Shown in pieces: positions 55,701 to 62,478 of a DNA stretch of 64,000 nucleotides. Position 1 is the first letter of the stretch; every line of letters starts with the position of its first letter. Made by a program: the position numbers and the translations under genes. Origin of the DNA: Ochrovirga pacifica (lineage in GTDB: Bacteria; Bacteroidota; Bacteroidia; Flavobacteriales; Flavobacteriaceae); the NCBI RefSeq assembly GCF_000220525.1, contig NZ_AFPK01000044.1:62001-126000 (forward strand), written 5' to 3'. The notes beneath the pieces were generated by a model. It ran no database searches. It had not been told where the DNA came from and saw only the letters and a program-made list of their open reading frames with translations.

Positions 55701-56014
55701 ACAATAACAACCTCGTCTAAACTCTGTAAATCTTCTTCTAAGGTGATGTTTATTTGAGATTGATTTTTTACACTTACAGTTTTGGTTAAGTAGCCTATGT
55801 AGGTAAACTCTAATTCTTTTCCTTGGGTAAGGGTAATTTCGTAGTTTCCATCATAATCTGTCATGGTAGAGTTGTTTTGCCCTACTACCATAACTGTAGC
55901 CCCAGGAATGGGAACGTTGGTAATGTCTGTTACTTTTCCTACGACACGTTTTTGTGCAAAACTGTAGGACGTAGTTATTAGAAATAATAACCCTAAGATT
56001 TTGTTTAGTTTCAT
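52784..56014 (-). CDS. SusC/RagA TonB-dependent outer-membrane transporter
   Basis: The 1076-residue transporter imports oligosaccharides across the outer membrane with energy from TonB. It has a signal peptide (1-20), a carboxypeptidase-D regulatory-like domain (about 23-107; VVGKVTDITNVPIPGATVMV), the plug domain (about 110-230; GLQGVSPGLNI, VLKDASSSAIYGSRA), and a 22-strand barrel ending in a strand NLSF. Length and layout are typical. It precedes susD and follows the phosphatase-superfamily gene by 23 bases, so the three appear cotranscribed. Confidence 0.97.
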   Translation of the reverse strand: MKLNKILGLLFLITTSYSFAQKRVVGKVTDITNVPIPGATVMVVGQNNSTMTDYDGNYEITLTQGKELEFTYIGYLTKTVSVKNQSQINITLEEDLQSLDEVVIVGFGTQKKVNLSGAVNSVSVDQLSTRPVSNVTQGLQGVSPGLNIDFNSGAPGGNPNINIRGFTSINGGEPLILIDNIPSDVSYLNQIAPEDIENISVLKDASSSAIYGSRAAFGVVLVTTRNGAKGKTKVNYNSFVTVSTPTVLPKKISDPYIYMRLQKTFSGNTPWDNQFFSDDQWEWAKNRSDNPNGTVGVRENSSTGMWEYMGNRDWSEYFLANNTYSENHNLSISGGNDKLNYFVSGSKNTSNGALKLAEDSFTRTGVRTKLNAKVNDWLQIGNNTSYIEGIRKNPSYFNLTSIYNFNPYEYNTNPDGSWANTGVGRMAAQITDGGDEKNVESTFRTNFTGQAWLLKDILKVNAEYTYEKQNENYDANYAKYKIGFAPNDIREEGVNQVWKGFGEQKYQVLNLFATFNKQFNKNHNLTFIGGYNQEELRYEYSDINRDGVISASLPTFQLATGNIQASQNIYSWAVRGLFYRANYTLQDRYILELNGRYDGSSKFPKDKQYGFFPSVSAAWNITKENFMNNIPVLSLLKIRTSYGTLGNQDVNSFDYIPFMSATNSNYIVDGELPLQVSSPELVSDNYTWEKVTTLNFGVDVSLLKNRINATFDIYRRDTKDMLTLGKDLPGVIGANEPLENAADLKTNGWELSIGYQDSFGSHKPFGLSTRFILSDSRSYITKFDNPNNSLLQYREGMELGEIWGLTSDGLFQSQEEINALDQTELIPWGALEIVEGWPKYKDLDGNQKIEVGTTADNPKDVSVIGNMMPRYRFGMNVNMDWNNFDLGVFFQGVGKRDYYPKDYLYWGFYQQPYAGGYAHLNDYYRASDDSAQLMAMHSQAYINAGLASANPNAKFPVAQAWLADRNLGERLDQAKGLALPQSAYLLNAAYLRLKNITFGYTLPTSISKKMRISKFRIYFSGDNLFEWSEIADFFDPEAISDINNRLNPGYSPGRTETSGYQYPYQRKYALGVNLSF

Positions 56015-56037
56015 AATATAGATTTAGTTTGGCATTT

Positions 56038-57270
56038 TTATTTAGTTATCCAGTAATTAAGTGTGGTATTGGGGGTTTCTAAAACCACTTTATAAAAATT
56101 GGAAGGTCTTCTTTTTACAGAGGTTTTAAAGTATTCTTTAGACAAATCTACCTCGCCAATTTTTATATAAGTATCTGTTTTAGATTGGTTAAAATGATTG
56201 GTGGTTGTTAGATATAGATTTGCTTTTCCGCTTTGTAAGGCTTTCCAACGAATTTCTAATTTGTTTGCTTTTTTGGTAGCACTAAGCTGTATGGCATCTA
56301 CGGGACGTAGTAAAGAAACTCCATCTAACTCTCTTAAAACTGCTTTGGATGGGGTTAAGCTTAAGTGCTGTAACATGGTAGGATAAATGTCTACAATGGC
56401 AGGAATTTGCTTTTTAAAATACGTATTGGTTTCTTTTTTGTTAATGGCAATCCAAGTGCTACGCTCTCTTGCAGTTTGACCTCCGTGATGCTTTCCGTCT
56501 GAGGCTCTACGTCCGTGGTCTGTAGTAACTACAAACAACCAGTCTTCGTTATGCGTTTGTTGCCTTTTTTGTACTGCATTGTAAATTCTACCTATTAAAC
56601 CATCTTCAAAAGTAACCGCTGCGTTGAACCTAGGACTATCTCCAAAGGCATGTCCCATATCGTCTGTAAACTCTAAGTAGACCCAAGAAACATCTGGTCC
56701 TTTGTTTTCAATCACTTCCGAAGCTTTTAGGGCAACATGCATGTCTATCATTTTCATAAAATTGCGTTGTTTGTCATGCGGAAAGTTGATGGAGTCGTGC
56801 TCCATACCATCGTAATGTTCGTTTACCTTTAAATACTTTGTTTCAGGCAATCCATCGCCTACTAATTTGGTTCTATTGTCTAACCAAGAAGAAAAAACAG
56901 CAATGCTACCGTTGGGGTGTTGGTCTTTGTAAAGCCTAAAAATGGTAGGATAACTATAATTGGGCTTTTTAATGCCATTACCGTATACATTGTGTTTATT
57001 TGCCCAAGTTCCTGTTAACAAACTATTGTAACCTACGGCCGATATGGTAGGCGTATTTCTGTAGTCTTCTGCAATTCCCCCTACATAAGCTTCGGTAAAG
57101 CTACCTTCTTTAGCAATGCGGTCTAAATGAGGAGTTTTAGCGGTTTGCAATTGGTCGTATGAGATTCCATCGACAATGATAAAGACAACCTTTTTTGAAG
57201 TTCTTGCTGGCATATTTTGAGAAAATACCAGGGTTGTCATTAAAATAAAAGCGAGATAAATATGTTTCAT
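56038..57270 (-). CDS. Alkaline-phosphatase-superfamily hydrolase, secreted
   Basis: A 410-residue protein with a signal peptide (MKHIYLAFILMTTLVFS) and the type I phosphodiesterase/nucleotide pyrophosphatase fold. Metal-site residues are visible: Asp34 (IIVDGIS), DDMGHAFGDSP, TTDHGRR and KHHGG. Aligning the LLTG element points to Ser77 (PTISAVGY) as nucleophile. The sulfatase signature C/S-x-P-x-R is absent. The ATG at 57270 is preferred to 57306, since it leads with the signal peptide. It begins the leftward susC-susD operon, suggesting it trims phosphate or phosphodiester groups from a glycan, but non-canonical desulfation cannot be excluded. Confidence 0.85.
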   Translation of the reverse strand: MKHIYLAFILMTTLVFSQNMPARTSKKVVFIIVDGISYDQLQTAKTPHLDRIAKEGSFTEAYVGGIAEDYRNTPTISAVGYNSLLTGTWANKHNVYGNGIKKPNYSYPTIFRLYKDQHPNGSIAVFSSWLDNRTKLVGDGLPETKYLKVNEHYDGMEHDSINFPHDKQRNFMKMIDMHVALKASEVIENKGPDVSWVYLEFTDDMGHAFGDSPRFNAAVTFEDGLIGRIYNAVQKRQQTHNEDWLFVVTTDHGRRASDGKHHGGQTARERSTWIAINKKETNTYFKKQIPAIVDIYPTMLQHLSLTPSKAVLRELDGVSLLRPVDAIQLSATKKANKLEIRWKALQSGKANLYLTTTNHFNQSKTDTYIKIGEVDLSKEYFKTSVKRRPSNFYKVVLETPNTTLNYWITK

Positions 57271-57307
57271 GAGTTCTATTCTTTGGTATAAAAGTAGTAT
57301 TGCCATA

Positions 57308-57331
57308 AATAGATTGAACAGTTGTTCTATT
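57308..57331. promoter_or_regulatory. Candidate operator between the SusC operon and tetR
   Basis: GAACA-GT-TGTTC (57316-57327) is a 5-bp inverted repeat of the kind bound by TetR proteins, within a larger symmetric frame AATAGA / TCTATT (57308-57313 and 57326-57331). It lies about 45 bases upstream of the alkaline-phosphatase-superfamily gene and about 110 bases from the divergent regulator gene. Regulation by that regulator is inferred. Confidence 0.45.
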
Positions 57332-57440
57332 AAAAAACATTTAAGTAAATTTAAACGAAATGTTACCTGATTTTTTTTCAGAAAACAGCCCCTTTAAATT
57401 GTATTAGATTGTCTATTTTAGAGTTTTAAAGAAATGAGAT

Positions 57441-58049
57441 ATGGGAAGAGTTAGTTTGCAAGATAAACGTCGAGAAGAAATAACCATGGCCTTTTATGAA
57501 GTAGCAAAAGAGGTAGGATTAGAGAACGCGACCATTGCCAAAGTTGCCGATAAAATGAAGATTAGTAAAGGCCTGGTAATGCATTATTTTGCCACTAAAG
57601 AAAGTTTGATTTTTGCTTTGAATGATGAAATTTTAAACCGTTATCTAAACTTTGTAGTTTCTGATAAATACCTGAATATTTCAACCCAAAAAGAATTAGA
57701 AAACTATATCCGTTCTTTATTTTCTAGAGAGTGGAATCACTATATAGACGATGGTGTATTTTATAGTTTTTACGCTATGATTTATCAGAATGAGAAAATA
57801 CGAGCCAATTATCGGAACTTTTTATTAGAAATAAGAAATGGAATTTACACTATCTTAACAAATAGCCATCAACAAGGTATCATTAAAAACGCAGATATTA
57901 CAAAAACTGCAAATATTTTGTACGCTTTGATAGACGGTGCATACTTTCAGTTGGGGTCGCATATAAATAATGAAGTATCGTATTTAGAAGAATCGCAATT
58001 GTTTATTGATCACGCTTTGAGCCTGCTTGAGTTTTCTGAACTTTCTTGA
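57441..58049 (+). CDS. TetR/AcrR family transcriptional regulator
   Basis: A 202-residue TetR regulator with a typical helix-turn-helix at residues 8-55: RREEITMAFYEVAKEVGLENATIAKVADKMKISKGLVMHYF, followed by KESL. The C-terminal ligand-binding helices have no obvious ligand. It is divergent from the alkaline-phosphatase-susC-susD operon, with a TetR-like palindrome between them, so it is the likely repressor. Its 3' end overlaps the convergent small membrane protein gene by 47 bases. Confidence 0.93.
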   Translation: MGRVSLQDKRREEITMAFYEVAKEVGLENATIAKVADKMKISKGLVMHYFATKESLIFALNDEILNRYLNFVVSDKYLNISTQKELENYIRSLFSREWNHYIDDGVFYSFYAMIYQNEKIRANYRNFLLEIRNGIYTILTNSHQQGIIKNADITKTANILYALIDGAYFQLGSHINNEVSYLEESQLFIDHALSLLEFSELS

Positions 58050-58281
58050 ATTTGATTCTAAGATTTAAGCAAGTACACAACGCAATGATTCCCCAAAGCG
58101 TATTTACTGCTACCGAGGGTACGTCTTTTGTTACAGTACTATTAAAAACCAAACAAGCTGCCCCCAAAACATTGAGCCAATGATAGGTTGTTTTTTGTGC
58201 ACTTAGCACATTTAAGCTTAGTAACAAATAAGCAATAATAAATACAAACACCCCAATCCAACCAACAATCGTAAACCACAT
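58003..58281 (-). CDS. Small integral membrane protein, CBU_0592 type
   Basis: A 92-residue protein with about three hydrophobic helices (IVGWIGVFVFIIAYLLLSL; YHWLNVLGAACLVFNST; ALNTLWGIIALCTCLNL region), opening like the CBU_0592 family. It may associate with transport or a sensor, but no function is known. The 3' end overlaps the tetR coding end by 47 bases in opposite direction. Confidence 0.72.
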   Translation of the reverse strand: MWFTIVGWIGVFVFIIAYLLLSLNVLSAQKTTYHWLNVLGAACLVFNSTVTKDVPSVAVNTLWGIIALCTCLNLRIKFKKVQKTQAGSKRDQ

Positions 58282-58583
58282 TTTATTTTTCTTTGTTTTT
58301 ATACTATAAGTAAAAGTAGGTTTTTATTGATTTCTTTTGACTACGTTAAAAAAACTTAACACAAAACTACCTAAAATACCTTAGGCTTTTTTACCATCAA
58401 AAAAAAATGAAAGCTCTTTGTATGGGCAATACCCCCTTAATAATTTGCTAGTAGCGTTGGTATGTTGGTTAAAAGGGGGAGATTGTAATTTTATAAAGAG
58501 GTGTAATTGTGCAATGTGTTGCTTTTGATTTTTTAAAACATAGAAACCCTGTATTTTTATCACACTTACTATATTATATAAAC
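58282..58583. other. Intergenic stretch before the DUF1961 gene
   Basis: About 300 bases with no supported gene. CCCCCTT (58432-58438) pairs with AAGGGGG (58473-58479) across a 34-base spacer, a G/C-rich inverted repeat unusual for this AT-rich DNA. It is possibly a structured leader of the DUF1961 gene. Confidence 0.45.
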
Positions 58584-59372
58584 ATGAAAAAAATATTCCT
58601 ATTACTTGGTATTGCTTTGGGTTTGTTTTTATTCCTAAACTTTAAGAAGAAAGATTGCAAACCTTGGACAAAATCAAAACTATTATTTGCTGATGATGGT
58701 ACTGGAAACTGGCGAGAAAAATGGATGCTAGACGGAGAAAAATCTACCGTAATAAATTCTAAAGACGGTATGGAATTGATTGCTGGACCAGAACACGGTA
58801 ACGATAGTTGCCATACCGTTTTGTGGACCCAACAGCGTTTTAAAGGAAATATATGTATTGAATACGAATACACTAAAACCGATACCACCACTAGATGTGT
58901 GAACATTCTATATTTTCATAGTACAGGAAAAGGAAGCCCTGCATACCCTACAGATATTTCTTTGTGGAACCACAAAAGAACCGTTCCTTATATGAAAACC
59001 TATTTTAATTATATGCACACGTACCATATTAGCTACGCAGCATTTTCTGCCAACCAATACTCTGGCGACCAAGACTACATTCGTTTACGAAGATACAACC
59101 CTACAAACATGGGCTTACAAAACACAGATGTTCCTGGAGACCATTTTAATACAGGACTTTTTAAAGTTGGTGTTCCTTATCATATTCAAGTATTTAAATA
59201 CAAACATCAAATTGAAATGCATATTCAGAACCAGCAAAACCTTGCAGACCAAAAAATATGCAAATGGGATGTATCTGCATTTGATGATTGTACTTCTGGA
59301 CGAGTAGGATTAAGGCATATGTATACAAGGAATGCACGCTACAAAAACTTTAAAATTTGGCAATTAGAATAG
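58584..59372 (+). CDS. DUF1961 (YesU-like) family protein
   Basis: A 262-residue protein with an N-terminal hydrophobic anchor (MKKIFLLLGIALGLFLFL) followed by a concanavalin-like beta-sandwich resembling the DUF1961/YesU family, found in rhamnogalacturonan and related uronate-glycan clusters. Aromatic and acidic motifs are spread through it (RWREK-type start GTGNWREKWMLDG, LWTQQRFKGNICIEYEY, GRVGLRHMYTRNARYKNF). The ATG at 58584 gives the anchor directly and is preferred to 58509. It is probably periplasmic or membrane-held and acts on a glycan. A lyase or esterase activity is not established. Confidence 0.87.
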   Translation: MKKIFLLLGIALGLFLFLNFKKKDCKPWTKSKLLFADDGTGNWREKWMLDGEKSTVINSKDGMELIAGPEHGNDSCHTVLWTQQRFKGNICIEYEYTKTDTTTRCVNILYFHSTGKGSPAYPTDISLWNHKRTVPYMKTYFNYMHTYHISYAAFSANQYSGDQDYIRLRRYNPTNMGLQNTDVPGDHFNTGLFKVGVPYHIQVFKYKHQIEMHIQNQQNLADQKICKWDVSAFDDCTSGRVGLRHMYTRNARYKNFKIWQLE

Positions 59373-59387
59373 ATTTAATCCATAAAA

Positions 59388-59420
59388 AACCCTCGGAACA
59401 ATAATTCTTCCGAGGGTTTC
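59388..59420. terminator. Bidirectional terminator between DUF1961 and DUF4861 genes
   Basis: AAACCCTCGGAA (59388-59399) pairs perfectly with TTCCGAGGGTTT (59409-59420), with A residues before and a short T-rich stretch after. It separates two convergent genes. Confidence 0.8.
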
Positions 59421-59438
59421 TACTTCTTTTCTAAAGTA

Positions 59439-60605
59439 TTATTTAAGTTCTACCAACAAAGGATATTCTAATTTGTTTTTAAAATCTTTTAAATAGGCTT
59501 TCCACTCTGCTTCGGTTGTAAACTCTTTGGCTTTTTTCCAACCAAAACCAGCATAATACGTTACTTTATTGTTGTTAACTTTTAGATGCGCATAAGCATT
59601 GCATAAATCTTTTTCTTCTACAATGTAAGTTTCTTGACCTAAAAAATCATTATTGCTAGCAACAATTCCCGTTCCTATTTCAGAATCTTGTAAAGGTTCC
59701 CAGTAGCTCATCCAACCTTGCTTTTGGTTAACATCTACTTTTCCTTTTTGATCGTGTAGAGTCAAGCCTACAGCAACCTTGTCTGTACCTGTTATAAAAG
59801 TTTCTATTTTAGATAAATTATTTCCTTTGTCTAAAGTGATGATTTTATGCTCTGTTATGGTTTGATCTCCCACCTTCCAATCTGCAAACTTTAAATAAAA
59901 AGAAGTTCTTAAAGGCCCTGTAGTGATGGTTTTCCATGCGGTGTAATTTTTAGAAAAATGATAGGTGTTATTTTCCTTGATAGCCAAACCACCAATTCCC
60001 CTACTTACACCTACATGAAAGTTATCGAGACCTTCTCCTGTATCTTTATGATAAGCTCCAGGATGCTCGTCATTTTCTGCATACCATTTGTTGATGATTG
60101 AATAAGAAACTTTTTTTAACCAACCGTCTATACCGCTAGAAAGTGTTCCTCCTGGTACTCCGTCTTCTTTCATTTTTTGAGCAGTGGGACCATACATTCT
60201 AAAAGCCACTTTGTCATTTTCCCATGTATAATCATCGGTGCGTTCTGGAACAAATCTAGAATAACACCATGTTTCAGACTTAGGTTGTTCTTGCTCGGTA
60301 ACCGTAACTACAGCAAAATTTGTTTCAGAATTACTTTCTACTTTGGGCTGAAATAACAATTCATCCATTTCTCCATCTCCGTCAAGATCAACCAATTGCA
60401 CGACCTCTAGTTGGCCAGTACTTTTATTTTTAATTCCTATATTCTTAAGACTTTCTACTTTTAAAAACGCTTTGGTTAAGACCACATTTTCTGAAGAACG
60501 AGGCACATCTAAGGTGTTTTTAACAACAATGTTTGTTTGTTTCTTACAAGACAAGAAACAAACAAACCCTAATAAGATTCCTAATTTATTGATAGTACGT
60601 AACAT
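59439..60605 (-). CDS. DUF4861 family lipoprotein
   Basis: A 388-residue lipoprotein: hydrophobic leader MLRTINKLGILLGFVCFLSC, with lipid-modified Cys20. The ATG at 60605 is preferred to 60635, which would overlap the upstream gene and bury the signal. The mature part is beta-rich and belongs to DUF4861, whose members accompany uronate-degrading enzymes in Bacteroidota polysaccharide clusters. It includes an acidic stretch DLDGDGEMDELLF, possibly calcium-binding. The enzymatic role is unproven. The gene begins 4 bases after kduD in the kduI-kduD operon, so it likely acts on the same uronate glycan. Confidence 0.87.
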   Translation of the reverse strand: MLRTINKLGILLGFVCFLSCKKQTNIVVKNTLDVPRSSENVVLTKAFLKVESLKNIGIKNKSTGQLEVVQLVDLDGDGEMDELLFQPKVESNSETNFAVVTVTEQEQPKSETWCYSRFVPERTDDYTWENDKVAFRMYGPTAQKMKEDGVPGGTLSSGIDGWLKKVSYSIINKWYAENDEHPGAYHKDTGEGLDNFHVGVSRGIGGLAIKENNTYHFSKNYTAWKTITTGPLRTSFYLKFADWKVGDQTITEHKIITLDKGNNLSKIETFITGTDKVAVGLTLHDQKGKVDVNQKQGWMSYWEPLQDSEIGTGIVASNNDFLGQETYIVEEKDLCNAYAHLKVNNNKVTYYAGFGWKKAKEFTTEAEWKAYLKDFKNKLEYPLLVELK

Positions 60606-60609
60606 AACA

Positions 60610-61401
60610 TTAATTTTCGTTAGAAGGTTTACCAATGGTTGCTAAAATACCACCATCTACATAAACTACATGTCCATTAACAAAATCACTTGCTTTAGAA
60701 CTTAAAAAAATAGCTGCTCCTTGCAAATCTTCTGGGTCTCCCCATCTAGCTGCTGGCGTTCTATTGATGATAAACTCGTTAAAAGGATGACCGTCTACTC
60801 GAATAGGTGCAGTTTGGCTAGTTGCAAAATATCCAGGACCAATTCCGTTGGTTTGTATGTTGTATTTTGCCCATTCTGTAGCCATGTTTTTGGTTAACAT
60901 TTTTAAACCTCCTTTGGCAGCAGCATATGCACTTACAGAATCTCTTCCCAGCTCACTCATCATAGAACAAATGTTGATAATTTTTCCTCCTCCTCTTTGT
61001 ATCATTCCTTTTGCAACTGCTTTAGAAACAATAAAAGGAGAAATTAAATCCACGTTAACAACCGCAGTAAAATCAGCTACTTCCATTTCAATCATAGATG
61101 TTCTTTTGATAATTCCCGCGTTGTTGATTAGGATATCAATAGGTGCGACCTCTGCTTCTATAGTTGCTATTCCCTTTACTACAGCTGCCTCATCGGTTAC
61201 ATTAAACACATAACCATAAGCTTCTATTCCACAAGTTTTGTATTCTAACAAAGCTTTGTCTATAGCTTGTTGAGACAAATCGTTTACCACTATTTTAGCT
61301 CCTGCCTTTGCTAATCCTTTGGCCATAGCCATTCCTAATCCATGTACTGCCCCTGTTACTAGTGCTGTTTTTCCTGTTAAATCAAATAAGTTAATTGACA
61401 T
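60610..61401 (-). CDS. kduD: KduD-type 2-dehydro-3-deoxy-D-gluconate 5-dehydrogenase
   Basis: KduD reduces the diketo sugar made by KduI to 2-keto-3-deoxygluconate with NAD(P)H. This 263-residue short-chain dehydrogenase shows TGAVHGLGMAMA, LINNAGI, ICSMMSELGRDSVSAYAAAKGG (Ser and YxxxK) and GHVVYVDGG at the C-terminus. It follows kduI by 35 bases. Assignment to KduD rather than gluconate 5-dehydrogenase rests on the kduI neighbour. Confidence 0.92.
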   Translation of the reverse strand: MSINLFDLTGKTALVTGAVHGLGMAMAKGLAKAGAKIVVNDLSQQAIDKALLEYKTCGIEAYGYVFNVTDEAAVVKGIATIEAEVAPIDILINNAGIIKRTSMIEMEVADFTAVVNVDLISPFIVSKAVAKGMIQRGGGKIINICSMMSELGRDSVSAYAAAKGGLKMLTKNMATEWAKYNIQTNGIGPGYFATSQTAPIRVDGHPFNEFIINRTPAARWGDPEDLQGAAIFLSSKASDFVNGHVVYVDGGILATIGKPSNEN

Positions 61402-61436
61402 TTATTTTTGGTTTTGGTTACTTTATTTTTTTGGTT

Positions 61437-62279
61437 TTATCTTAATTCGTTGATTTTACACATGTCCATATCGCTATAGTCTAAATTTTCTCCTGCCATT
61501 CCCCAAACAAAAGTGTAAGCAGAAGTACCAGACCCTGAATGAATAGACCATGGTGGTGAAATAACTGCTTGTTCATTTGCCATCCACAAGTGTCTTGTTT
61601 GGGTTGGTTGTCCCATAAAATGACATACAGCTTGGTCTTGAGGAACATCTATGTAGAAATATACTTCCATTCTTCTATCGTGAACATGTGCTGGCATGGT
61701 ATTCCACACGGAACCTTTTTTTAAGGTAGTCATTCCCATTTGTAGTTGACAAACATTCAATACACTGTTTACAATGTACTTACGAAGTGTTCTTGCATTG
61801 GCTGTTTCTTCGGAACCTAACTCAACAGTTTCTACATCACCTAACCCAATTTTTTTAACAGGGAAAGATTGATGTGCAGGTGTAGAGTTTATATAAAACT
61901 TAGCAGGTTCTTTTGCATTGTTACTTTTAAATGTTAGCTCTTTGTTGCCACTACCCACATACAAAGCCTCTTTGTGATCTAGTTCATATGTAGTTCCATC
62001 AACTTCTACCAAACCTTTGCCTCCTACATTTATAACTCCCAATTCACGTCTTTCTAAAAAGTAATTTGCCTTTAAAGCATCTACCGTTTCCAACTTAACA
62101 GCTTTGTCTATTGGCAGGATTCCTCCAATAACATAACGATCATAATGAGAGTATACCAATCTTACCTCATCTTTGATAAATAAAGTCTCGATTAGAAATT
62201 CATCTCTCAATTCTTGCGTATCCATTTGCTTCACTTCTCTGGGTGATGCCGCATATCTAGTTTCTACATTTTTCTTCAT
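61437..62279 (-). CDS. kduI: 5-dehydro-4-deoxy-D-glucuronate isomerase
   Basis: KduI isomerises the unsaturated-uronate product 5-keto-4-deoxyuronate to a 3-deoxy-2,5-diketo sugar acid in pectin, alginate-like and other uronate catabolism. The 280-residue protein is a cupin, with the metal site visible: His198, His200 and Glu205 in MPAHVHDRRMEVYFYID and His247 in SPPWSIHSGSG. The length is standard. It leads the operon with kduD and the DUF4861 gene, and a 38-bp palindrome lies in its promoter. Confidence 0.97.
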   Translation of the reverse strand: MKKNVETRYAASPREVKQMDTQELRDEFLIETLFIKDEVRLVYSHYDRYVIGGILPIDKAVKLETVDALKANYFLERRELGVINVGGKGLVEVDGTTYELDHKEALYVGSGNKELTFKSNNAKEPAKFYINSTPAHQSFPVKKIGLGDVETVELGSEETANARTLRKYIVNSVLNVCQLQMGMTTLKKGSVWNTMPAHVHDRRMEVYFYIDVPQDQAVCHFMGQPTQTRHLWMANEQAVISPPWSIHSGSGTSAYTFVWGMAGENLDYSDMDMCKINELR

Positions 62280-62306
62280 AATGTTATACTTTTTATGATT
62301 TTTTGG

Positions 62307-62371
62307 TAAATGTAGTAAATATTTTAAAAATACAATCGATTGTATTTTTAAAATATGAATTTATATATTTG
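62307..62371. promoter_or_regulatory. Divergent promoter pair joined by a 38-bp palindrome
   Basis: The perfect palindrome spans 62319-62356, with core TACAATCGATTGTA. Its two TTG triplets act as -33 boxes. Rightward, TTG (62340-62342), 21 bases, TATATTTG (62364-62371). Leftward, TTG (62333-62335 on the minus strand), 18 bases, TACATTTA (62307-62314), a one-base mismatch to TAnnTTTG. A regulator bound here would cover both promoters. Confidence 0.7.
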
Positions 62372-62410
62372 TTATCAATTCATTTCAGTACTATTTTTAC
62401 ATGGTTGTTT

Positions 62411-62446
62411 TTTTAGAAACGTATCAACTTTACTGCGTTTCTAAAA
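62411..62446 (+). other. Hairpin in the leader of the regulator gene
   Basis: TTTTAGAAACG (62411-62421) and CGTTTCTAAAA (62436-62446) are perfect complements around a 14-base loop. The hairpin lies in the predicted 5' leader, 32 bases before the ATG, with no T run, so it is not a standard terminator. Confidence 0.55.
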
Positions 62447-62478
62447 CATGATTATTGACTGTTAGACTTACTTAATTT

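Noticed and set aside
56038-57270. Annotation of the hydrolase as a formylglycine sulfatase
   Set aside because: The C/S-x-P-x-R signature is absent. The motifs fit the phosphodiesterase/alkaline-phosphatase branch of the superfamily.
58381-58563. 60-codon reading frame on the minus strand before the DUF1961 gene
   Set aside because: No recognisable motif or promoter, and it overlaps the presumed leader of the DUF1961 gene and the G/C-rich inverted repeat.
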